A stretch of 64,000 nucleotides of DNA from Halomonas caseinilytica (lineage in GTDB: Bacteria; Pseudomonadota; Gammaproteobacteria; Pseudomonadales; Halomonadaceae). The position numbers were made by a program, and so were the translations under genes. The notes below the pieces were generated by a model. That model searched no databases. It was not told the DNA's origin and saw nothing but the letters and a program-made list of their open reading frames with translations. This document shows positions 52,632 through 59,631 of the stretch, one piece after another (position 1 is the stretch's first letter; the number at the start of each line of letters is the position of its first letter). Where the stretch lies: the NCBI RefSeq assembly GCF_001662305.1, contig NZ_BDEP01000002.1, positions 124,001-188,000 of the forward strand. Direction: 5' to 3'.

Positions 52632-53945
52632 ATGCCACATAATATCAATTTCCAGCAGTCCATCGACCAGAGCGAGCGCCTGGTGCCGGTCAACCTCCGC
52701 CAGAGCGGCGACCCAGGCATTCAGTTGCTGCTTTCCAACCGGGTACGCAAGTCGCCCTACTGGCACCTCTCGGTGGAGGCAGGATGCTGGAAGGCTACTG
52801 TCTACAACCGCATGTATCATCCCCGCGCCTACGTGCGCCCCGAGGACGGTGGCGCCATGGAGGAATATCGCGCGCTGGTCAACGACGTCACCTTGTGGAA
52901 TGTCGCCGTCGAGCGGCCGATCCGCGTCAGGGGCCCCGAGGCAGAAGCCTTCTGCAACTATGTCTGCACCCGCGACGTGACCCGAGTACCAACGATGATG
53001 GGCCGCTACGTGGTGCTCTGCGATGAGCAGGGCCGCGTGCTCAACGACCCGGTGATGCTGCGTGTCGCCGACGATGAGTTCTGGTTCACCATCAGCGATT
53101 CGGACCTGGCCTACTGGTTCCGGGGCGTCAATCACGGCATGCGCTTCGATGTCGAGATCGACGAGATCGATGTCAGCCCGCTCCAGGTCCAGGGGCCCAA
53201 GTCCGAAGATCTGTTGGCCGACCTGGTTGGCGAAGCGGTGCGTGAAGTGCCCTACTATGGTCTGATGGCCGCCAGGATCGAGGGAGCCGACGTCCTGATT
53301 TCCCAGACCGGCTTCTCCGGCGAGAAGGGCTATGAGGTCTATGCCTACGATTCGACCCTGAACGCCGAGACCGTTTGGAATGCCATTCGCACCGTCGGCG
53401 AAGCCTACAACCTGATGGTGATCGCTCCGGCCCACCACCGTCGCATTGCAGCCGGCATCCTGTCCTATGGCCAGGATCTCGATCACGAGACCAATCCCTT
53501 CCAATGCAACCTCGGGCACATGGTGCCCAAGGCCAAGGAAGCGGACTACATCGGCAAGGAGGCACTCGAGCGCACCCGGGAGCTCGTCAAGGCCGGCAAG
53601 CCGCCCTTCAGCCATCAGCTGGTAGGCTTGAAGCTCGACGGCAAGCCCATCGAGGACTATGCACCGGACTTCTGGCTGGTCAGTCCGGATGCTGGCAGCG
53701 AACCCTGTGGCTGGATCACCTCTCCCTGGTACTCGCCGGAACTCGGCACCAATATCGCCATGGCCTATGTACCGGTGTCCTCGGCGACGTTGGGGACCGA
53801 GCTGGTCGCCTGGCTACCCGATGAATTCCTCGACATACCCGGCCAGCCCGTGGCCGCGACGGTCTGCGAGATGCCCTTCCGCGAGTCGGTGAACCCGAGC
53901 TCACGGGAACGCGCCAAGGCCGCCGGTCGCGATTACGCCTATTGA
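52632..53945 (+). CDS. DmdA-like/GcvT-family tetrahydrofolate-dependent methyltransferase
   Basis: 437 aa. GcvT fold with the motif order of the DMSP demethylase DmdA: VEAGCWKATVYNRMYHP, LWNVAVERPIRVRGPEA, DPVMLRVADDEFWFTISDSD, SPLQVQGPKSEDLL, GFSGEKGYEVYAYD, and NPFQCNLG. It is about 60 aa longer than typical DmdA, mostly at the N-terminus. GAGGAG lies upstream of the ATG. True DmdA transfers a methyl group from DMSP to tetrahydrofolate; many relatives act on other methylated compounds. A 264-bp gap before it shows no riboswitch by eye. Confidence 0.75.
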   Translation: MPHNINFQQSIDQSERLVPVNLRQSGDPGIQLLLSNRVRKSPYWHLSVEAGCWKATVYNRMYHPRAYVRPEDGGAMEEYRALVNDVTLWNVAVERPIRVRGPEAEAFCNYVCTRDVTRVPTMMGRYVVLCDEQGRVLNDPVMLRVADDEFWFTISDSDLAYWFRGVNHGMRFDVEIDEIDVSPLQVQGPKSEDLLADLVGEAVREVPYYGLMAARIEGADVLISQTGFSGEKGYEVYAYDSTLNAETVWNAIRTVGEAYNLMVIAPAHHRRIAAGILSYGQDLDHETNPFQCNLGHMVPKAKEADYIGKEALERTRELVKAGKPPFSHQLVGLKLDGKPIEDYAPDFWLVSPDAGSEPCGWITSPWYSPELGTNIAMAYVPVSSATLGTELVAWLPDEFLDIPGQPVAATVCEMPFRESVNPSSRERAKAAGRDYAY

Positions 53946-53954
53946 ACGCCAGGC

Positions 53955-53984
53955 CTGGCATACCGGCGCGCCTCCCGGTAATAT
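53955..53984 (+). promoter_or_regulatory. Promoter of the tRNA-Thr gene
   Basis: CTGGCA and TAATAT are 18 nt apart; transcription would begin a few bases before the mature tRNA 5' end. Confidence 0.55.
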
Positions 53985-53993
53985 ACGCGGCGC

Positions 53994-54069
53994 GCCGGTG
54001 TAGCTCAGTTGGTAGAGCAACGCACTCGTAATGCGTAGGTCGGTGGTTCGAGTCCACTCACCGGCACCA
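53994..54069 (+). tRNA. tRNA-Thr (CGU)
   Basis: 76 nt with encoded CCA. Acceptor stem GCCGGTG/CACCGGC, anticodon CGT at 54027-54029, T-arm GGTTCGAGTCC. Followed by its own terminator. Confidence 0.97.
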
Positions 54070-54080
54070 GGAATCTCAAC

Positions 54081-54123
54081 AGAAACGGCCACTTGGCGAA
54101 TCATCGCGGTGGCCGTTTCTATT
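54081..54123 (+). terminator. Terminator of tRNA-Thr
   Basis: Perfect 12-bp stem AGAAACGGCCAC/GTGGCCGTTTCT around a 16-nt loop, followed by ATT; the T-rich part is inside the stem end (GTTTCTATT). From here to the hsp20 promoter (54124-54324) no gene or known RNA was seen; the base composition turns AT-rich. Confidence 0.7.
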
Positions 54124-54324
54124 ACCGTCTCGTCAGCTGTCAGATGGGCAACACGCTTGGCCTGCCAACACCTTGACCCGATGAGATGGTCGCCCTGCGT
54201 CAGGGGTTCTCTTGTCTCTTTCTCCTGCCATGTTCTCCTCCCTCAGGCAGATCGTTCCCCCGCCGCAAACACTGCAACAATACCTTTCGTCATAAGAGAT
54301 GAAAAAACATTATATAGAGAGGGA

Positions 54325-54351
54325 TTGAAATCCTCATTGGCAACCAAATAT
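54325..54351 (+). promoter_or_regulatory. Sigma32-like heat-shock promoter of hsp20
   Basis: TTGAAA (54325) and CCAAATAT (54344) are 13 nt apart, close to the sigma32 consensus (CTTGAAA-N13-CCCCATNT). Transcription would start near 54358, giving a leader of about 90 nt. Confidence 0.5.
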
Positions 54352-54369
54352 CTGCTCATGCCAGACAGC

Positions 54370-54441
54370 CCTCCTTCGAGAGCGGTAACCGAAAAGGTGG
54401 GCAAGACTATCGAGATATGATCCCGTCAAGTGATAGGGAGG
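54370..54441 (+). promoter_or_regulatory. hsp20 leader that can mask its ribosome site (possible RNA thermometer)
   Basis: CCTCCTT at 54370-54376 can pair with the ribosome site AGGGAGG at 54435-54441 (six Watson-Crick pairs and one G-U). Small heat-shock genes of proteobacteria commonly use ROSE-type thermometers that mask the ribosome site this way. Pairing is seen; temperature control is inferred. Confidence 0.4.
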
Positions 54442-54449
54442 ACATACCG

Positions 54450-54935
54450 ATGAGCACTGCACTTTCACTTGAGCCGCTCTTTCGTCACTCCATTGGCTTC
54501 GATCGATTCAGCGATCTCTTCGATCGTGCCTTGGAGGGAAGTTCGACATCGACATTCCCTCCATACAACATTGAGAAGCATGGAGAAAACAATTATCGCA
54601 TCGTACTGGCAGTCGCCGGCTTTTCCGAAAAAGATCTCAGCATCAGGCTGGAAAACGGCGTTCTGACGGTATCCGGCGTCAAGGATGACGAGAAGAGCGA
54701 TAACAACGTGACTTACATGCATCACGGTATTGGCCGGAGTTCCTTCAAGCTGACCTACAAGCTTGAGGATCACATCGAGGTGCAAGGCGCCAATCTGGAA
54801 AACGGTCTACTGGTCATTGACCTGTTGCGTGAAATCCCCGAAGCGGAGAAACCGCGGGAGATCGAGATCAATAGCCTCAACTCGGGCCAATCCGGGGTTC
54901 AACAGATCGAATCCGACGAGAAAGATTCAGCCTGA
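54450..54935 (+). CDS. Hsp20/alpha-crystallin family chaperone (IbpA-like)
   Basis: 161 aa. Alpha-crystallin domain of about residues 35-130: PPYNIEKHGENNYRIVLAVAGF at the start and GLLVIDLLREIPE at the end, the IbpA/IbpB pattern. The ATG at 54450 has AGGGAGGA 7 nt upstream. Base composition is lower in GC than the flanks. Binds unfolding proteins for later refolding by DnaK/ClpB. Confidence 0.93.
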   Translation: MSTALSLEPLFRHSIGFDRFSDLFDRALEGSSTSTFPPYNIEKHGENNYRIVLAVAGFSEKDLSIRLENGVLTVSGVKDDEKSDNNVTYMHHGIGRSSFKLTYKLEDHIEVQGANLENGLLVIDLLREIPEAEKPREIEINSLNSGQSGVQQIESDEKDSA

Positions 54936-54970
54936 CGAATAGAGCAGGCATTACGCCATGACATCTTTCT

Positions 54971-54997
54971 GGCCTCGCCTCAAGGCGGGGCCTTTCT
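54971..54997 (+). terminator. Terminator of hsp20
   Basis: GGCCTCGCC-TCAA-GGCGGGGCC (one G-U pair) followed by TTTCTGT. Beyond it, 55001-55285 is AT-rich and holds no gene that could be supported. Confidence 0.75.
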
Positions 54998-55285
54998 GTA
55001 CTCCTGTTCCCCATAAAGATGGGTAACAAGGCACCCATTACAGCCAAAAATACGGAAAAGGCCAACTCGCCTGCCACGAATATGCCCCATCGACAACACA
55101 CCAAACAGCGAGTCACCGATGGGGCAAGCATCGTGGATAACACGATGATACGATGCCGTCCCTGGCAAAGCACGATCTCGCACTAATGTGGATATCGCGC
55201 TGCAAACTATACCCAATATGGCCGAATACCGCCTAGCAATTTTCCATGAACTTTCATGAATTCTGGCCGACTCATTTCTCTCACA

Positions 55286-56362
55286 TCAAACCATGGATCG
55301 ATCAGATACTGCCGCATTGCGCCACTCTTCTACCAACGCCTTTATCAGGGAAGCCGCTGGCAATTCCCGGGCCAAAGGAGCCCCTTGCCCCGCCCAATGC
55401 GGTGCAAAATCATGGTTATCGACGGCACCGGCTACCGCGTGCAACGCCTTGGCCGCATCATACGCCACGGGATAGTCGGGCGGTGCGGGGTCGCCGGCAG
55501 CTTCATGCAGGCGATTGACGAATCCGCGCGCGGGGCGCCCGGAAATGGAGGAGGTAATACGCGTGTGATTCGCCCCTTCGCACTTGAACCTCTCGCGATA
55601 GGCGGCATCGGCGGCGGATTCCGGGCAGAGCACGAAGGCCGTGCCGAGCTGAACCGCCGAGGCTCCCAGTAGCAAGGCGGCTGCGATACCGGCACCATCC
55701 ATAATGCCACCGGCAGCGATGACCGGCCGGCGGCTGTTCGCTACCAGCAACCGAACCAGCGTCAAAGTGCCGATGCCGTCATCGCGTTCCGGATCAAACA
55801 CTCCCCGATGCCCGCCAGCCTCGACTCCCTGGGCAACGAGGGCATCGACGCCTTCGCTCTCGGCTCGCTCGGCCTCTTCGAGAGAGGTCACACAAGCCAG
55901 CGTCATGCAGCCGGCTTCGCGCAGGCGATGCACCACTTCGCGACCCGGCAGCCCGAAATGGAAGCTGACGACCGCCGGTTGCTCCTCGAGCAGCATCTCG
56001 AACATGGCGTCATGACCGACGAAGCTCTGGTAGATTTCCCGCAACGCCTCTGGTGGCCGGGCATTGAACTCGGCGAAACGCGGCGCCAGATGATCGAGCC
56101 AGTCGGCTTCACGTCCAGCGTCGCGGTCGGCGGGGCGATGGCAGAACAGGTTGACGTTGATGGGACCATTCGTCAGTTCGCGAGTCGCGCGAATCTGCTC
56201 CCTGGCCCGGTCCACACCACAAGCTCCCAGGCCCAGCGAGCCCAATCCCCCCGCCTCGGTGACTGCCGCCGCCAGTGCCGGCGTGGAAACGCCCGCCATG
56301 GGCGCCTGGATGATCGGATAACGGATACCGAGCTGCTGGCATAAAGCATCGCAGATCGACAT
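55286..56362 (-). CDS. Nitronate monooxygenase
   Basis: 358 aa, FMN-dependent TIM barrel of the NMO/2-nitropropane dioxygenase family. [19 protein letters not shown] at the N-terminus, GVEAGGHRG in the middle, [21 protein letters not shown] and [11 protein letters not shown] near the C-terminus. It oxidises nitronates such as propionate 3-nitronate. AAGGGAG lies upstream of the ATG at 56362. Followed by a 255-bp gap without a gene. Confidence 0.92.
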   Translation of the reverse strand: MSICDALCQQLGIRYPIIQAPMAGVSTPALAAAVTEAGGLGSLGLGACGVDRAREQIRATRELTNGPINVNLFCHRPADRDAGREADWLDHLAPRFAEFNARPPEALREIYQSFVGHDAMFEMLLEEQPAVVSFHFGLPGREVVHRLREAGCMTLACVTSLEEAERAESEGVDALVAQGVEAGGHRGVFDPERDDGIGTLTLVRLLVANSRRPVIAAGGIMDGAGIAAALLLGASAVQLGTAFVLCPESAADAAYRERFKCEGANHTRITSSISGRPARGFVNRLHEAAGDPAPPDYPVAYDAAKALHAVAGAVDNHDFAPHWAGQGAPLARELPAASLIKALVEEWRNAAVSDRSMV

Positions 56363-56617
56363 GGCTGGCTCCCTTGGCAAATTCACATCGTCCTGACGCA
56401 GCGCGAGGACGCCGTCCGCATGGCGGCTTTCCGCTTCTTCGCCGTCCCCTTGCCGTCAGGCGCAATATATCCACGCTCTCGAGAGTACCACGCCGGGTGC
56501 ACCTTGGTTCAGAGCCCGTCATTCGATGCCCGATGCCGCCTCTCCCATCCGGGTGTCTGGCAACCCGAAAGGGCGGAAACTGACCATTGTGACGCACTTC
56601 ATGGTGCCTTTATCGAC

Positions 56618-57364
56618 TCATTCATCTTCCTTCAGCCTCTGAAGACGATACCCGTAGCGATATACGGAGGACAGCTTCCAGCCATTCTCGGCATTCAGCC
56701 CCAACTTCCTCCTGAGACGATAGATATGGACATCCAGCGTCCGGGACATGGGGCTCTCCTCCTGTCCCCAGACCGTCTCATACAGGTAGGAGCGACTTAA
56801 GGGGTGATTCAGGTTGCGTAACAGCAGCAGTGCCAGTCGATATTCCTGATAGGTCAACTTCACGGGCTCGCCATGGCTCGTGATGATCTCTTCCTTGGGA
56901 TATACGGTGAGATCGCCATGGCTGAAAGGCTCGTAGCGATGCTTGCTCCCCACGTGATGGCGACGCAGTGTCGTCAATACGCGCGCCACCAGCTCTTCGG
57001 AACGAAACGGCTTGCTGATGAAGTCTTCCGCACCAGCCTTCAGGGCCTCGACGACATCCCGCTCTGAATCCCGGTGAGTGACCATGATGACGGGCGGAGT
57101 CACCAGAAAGTACTCGTCCAGCCAGGCCAGAACCTCGGGACCGCTCAGGTCCGGGAGCATCCAGTCGAGAAGAACGAGGTCATAGGTTCGAAGCTTGATG
57201 CCGCGAATGAAAGTCCTCGCGTCCTGATAGCAATCAATATGCCACCCTTTCTCCCAACCATCGACACGCCACCCCTTTCGGCTTTGCGCCGCCGCCGCTT
57301 CCAACAGACTCGATAGCTGATCGAGACATACAGGGTCGTCCTCAAGGATGGCTATGAATATCAA
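56618..57364 (-). CDS. Response regulator, OmpR/PhoB family
   Basis: 248 aa from a TTG start at 57364 (GGGGAG 7 nt upstream). Receiver domain: acidic pair EDD, phosphorylation Asp67 in LLDWMLPDLSG, and Lys in ISKPF. An insert of about 12 residues lies before strand 2. The C-terminal winged helix has LTYQEYRLALLLLRN and DVHIYRLRRKLG and should bind DNA. Probable partner is the CHASE2 histidine kinase on the other side of the 1-kb gap. A GTG at 57379 is an alternative start. Confidence 0.85.
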   Translation of the reverse strand: MIFIAILEDDPVCLDQLSSLLEAAAAQSRKGWRVDGWEKGWHIDCYQDARTFIRGIKLRTYDLVLLDWMLPDLSGPEVLAWLDEYFLVTPPVIMVTHRDSERDVVEALKAGAEDFISKPFRSEELVARVLTTLRRHHVGSKHRYEPFSHGDLTVYPKEEIITSHGEPVKLTYQEYRLALLLLRNLNHPLSRSYLYETVWGQEESPMSRTLDVHIYRLRRKLGLNAENGWKLSSVYRYGYRLQRLKEDE

Positions 57365-57490
57365 GGTGCAACTCCCCACGTGTAAACTTCACGATTCTTC
57401 ACTCATCATGAACATCACACAGTATAACCAATTCGTTACACATTGAAACACCCAGACACTTTACCAAAAAATAGATAATTTCACGCAAAA

Positions 57491-57516
57491 TAAAAAAGCC
57501 TGGCACGGGGCCAGGC
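57491..57516 (-). terminator. Minus-strand intrinsic terminator inside the AT-rich gap
   Basis: On the minus strand GCCTGGC-CCCGT-GCCAGGC is followed by TTTTTTATTTT, a strong terminator. It implies a short minus-strand transcript from upstream (57517 and above) that ends before the response-regulator gene. Confidence 0.85.
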
Positions 57517-57540
57517 AAGAGCAGGGGGCCATAGGCGAAC

Positions 57541-57621
57541 CTATGACATCATCATGGTAGGCAATGGCTGCCCGAGTGTTAATCCATGAAAGATGAAGAA
57601 ATGAAAAACACCCATTTTCAT
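57541..57621 (-). CDS. Candidate 26-aa small protein or leader peptide
   Basis: ATG at 57621 with AGGA 7 nt upstream, 26 codons, TAG at 57541-57543, then the terminator at 57516-57491. The peptide is hydrophobic and aromatic (begins MKMGVFHFFIF) and ends with three Met in a row and Ser. It could be a small membrane peptide, or mark a small regulatory RNA. No known family recognised. Confidence 0.4.
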   Translation of the reverse strand: MKMGVFHFFIFHGLTLGQPLPTMMMS

Positions 57622-57968
57622 AAAATTATCCTACCATAACATAAAAATGATCGGTGTACGCACTGGATGGATTGAGAGCGGGAGGCAGGCTCGAGGAACT
57701 CGCACCCGAACTCTCCTGAGTGCCATATCGCCGCCGGTCTGTCTGATCTTCCAGGCGATTGACGCGACGTACAGCAGCACGTCTTTTGCCATCTTTCCAC
57801 AGGCATCAACATGACCAAAGCATTGGATAAAGGCCACACCATTTCCTTTTTAACGACTTTTAACCACTTCCCTTAAATTCAAAGACATCTAGAACACCTT
57901 GAGCTAAGAGCGTTACACATCTTCAAAAGATCCCGAAAAGCGGTCATCGCCCCCCCCCTCATTCGTCA

Positions 57969-58163
57969 CTATCCAAAACGGCAAGCACCACATGCTCTAC
58001 AGGCAAAAGACACTTTACCCATCAATCCCCTACGACACCCATGACTGCCAGAAAACTCCGCAAGCTGGACAACAAACCCACGCTTCAACATCAAAAGACC
58101 CTGATATTCATCATATAGCACAAACCACCCTGCTTCCGTCTTGTTAAACAACTCTTTCCTCAC
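57969..58163 (-). CDS. Possible small Cys-rich protein, doubtful
   Basis: 64 codons from a GTG with a G-rich region upstream; the C-terminal part has CRAC-GAC-type cysteines (ACRACGACRFG). Codon use is AT-rich and unlike the neighbouring genes. The rest of 57380-58360 holds no other supportable gene; this stretch is markedly AT-richer than the window average. Confidence 0.25.
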   Translation of the reverse strand: MRKELFNKTEAGWFVLYDEYQGLLMLKRGFVVQLAEFSGSHGCRRGLMGKVSFACRACGACRFG

Positions 58164-58231
58164 CGCACTTCGCCCCCTTCTTCATGATGAACACCTCACT
58201 TCACCAACTGCTCATCCAAAACCAGACAAGA

Positions 58232-58247
58232 TTAAACTTTGTTAAAA
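58232..58247. promoter_or_regulatory. Direct repeat TTAAA, 10 bp apart, upstream of the LysM-FecR gene
   Basis: TTAAAC (58232) and TTAAAA (58242) are spaced one helical turn apart, the arrangement bound by OmpR-family regulators. It lies about 120 bp before the LysM-FecR start. A related TTGTTAAACAA sits near 58141. Confidence 0.3.
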
Positions 58248-58325
58248 AATGACAAAAAACATTTCGCTACCAGACCAGTTACCTTACCATTCCTGAAATC
58301 TACCAAGTCATAACCTTCTGACAAT

Positions 58326-58334
58326 TGGCATACT
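58326..58334 (+). promoter_or_regulatory. Possible extended -10 promoter for LysM-FecR/CHASE2 operon
   Basis: TGGCATACT fits an extended -10 element 30 nt before the start codon; no clear -35 box, which could suit an activator-dependent promoter. Confidence 0.25.
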
Positions 58335-58363
58335 GACGCCTCACCTTCTTGAAGGAAGGGAAT

Positions 58364-59631
58364 ATGAAAAAAAGGACTTCATTACTTCTGGGCATAACTT
58401 TTCTACTGGGGATAGCACAGGCTGATGAGAGCACCCAGACCAGGCCAGCACAAAGCGAGATTCACTATGTGCAACCAGGGGATACCCTATGGCACTTGTC
58501 CGAGGAGTATCTCGGCGATGCCAAAGCGTGGCCCCTCCTTCAAGAAGCCAATCAAATCGAGGCCCCCGGTACATGCAGCCCGGCCTGGCGCCCCAGCTAC
58601 CCTCTCTGCCCCCGCTGGCCGCTGAAGTCAGTCATCGGAAAGGTACCGCCTGGCTGGTCGAGGACGATGGCGAACGCATTCCACTGCGCAAAGGGATGAC
58701 CATCGCCCCCGGCGATATCGTGGAAACCGCGAACGAGTCCTTCGTTTCTCTACATCTGCCCCATGGAGAGGATGTGGTCTTGCCTTCCAACTCCCGGATC
58801 GTCGTCAAGCGACAGGGCCGCAACGGTACACGGCTGTATCTGGAGCGCGGCGAACTGGAAGCCAATGTACCGTCGCAACACGACCACTCTGACGTGCTGC
58901 GTATCGAGACGCCGACGAGCATCATTGGGGTGCGCGGCACCCACTTTCGAGTCACCTATGTCGATGACGCCACTCTCGTCAGTACTCTGGCAGGCGAGGT
59001 CGCCTTGAGCCATGAAGGACAAACCATCAGCGTCCCCGCCGGCCAGGGAGCTCGTTCGAGCGCGGCGTCGCCCGTTCAAACGGCAGCATTGCTCCCGGCC
59101 CCGACCGTGCAGGAGGGTGGCCAGCCCTTCGACCGATCACTGCAGATCAACTTGTCGAAGGTGGAAGGTGCCGTGGCCTATCATGTGCAACTGGCTCGAG
59201 ACCCCAACTTTCGAAGCATCATTCACGATAAGCGTGACACCTCGCCCACCATCATTTTCGACTCGGTACCGCAAGGCTTCTATTACGTGCGAGGCTCGGC
59301 TTTCGACTCCCTCGGCATCGAAGGCCACCAAGATCGTCAGTTGATCCTGCATCGTCCGATCGAGGCGAGCCTGGAAGTCATCGACGATGGCTACAAGTTC
59401 CACTGGACCCGTATCCCTCGCCTGGAATATCGCCTACAGTTGTCCGAAGATGCCACGTTCAGTGAACCTTTCATGAACCGATCATTCGCGACGAGTCAGG
59501 GCGTTACCTTGTGCAACCTGCCGACAGACGACTTCTTCTGGCGATTGCTGGTATCCGGTACGAGCGGGGAGCTCGCGGACTACTCCGCCGTGGTGGCCTC
59601 CGGGAGGCAAGGTGCCGCACGCCAGCCATAG
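58364..59631 (+). CDS. LysM-FecR domain exported protein, interrupted by a frameshift
   Basis: Two frames make one protein. The first (58364 to about 58565) encodes a signal peptide (KKRTSLLLGITFLLGIAQA) and a LysM domain (HYVQPGDTLWHLSEEYLGD...WPLLQEANQIEAP). The second continues with RYMQPGLAPQLP, the usual end of a LysM unit, then a FecR domain (GDIVETANESFVSLHLPHG; IETPTSIIGVRGTHFRV) and beta-rich repeats to 59631. One extra C in the five-C run at 58563-58567 would join them (about 420 aa). Overlaps the kinase gene by 20 nt. Peptidoglycan-binding, periplasmic; likely a partner or ligand sensor of the CHASE2 kinase. Could be a sequencing error, a pseudogene, or slippage. Confidence 0.8.

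Noticed and set aside
54877..55216. Two overlapping minus-strand frames after hsp20
   Set aside because: They run into hsp20 and its terminator and lack ribosome sites and conserved-looking segments.
57631..57842. Minus-strand frames of 68-74 codons in the AT-rich gap
   Set aside because: One has an acceptable ribosome site, but the two frames overlap each other, and the translations look random with a run of basic residues.
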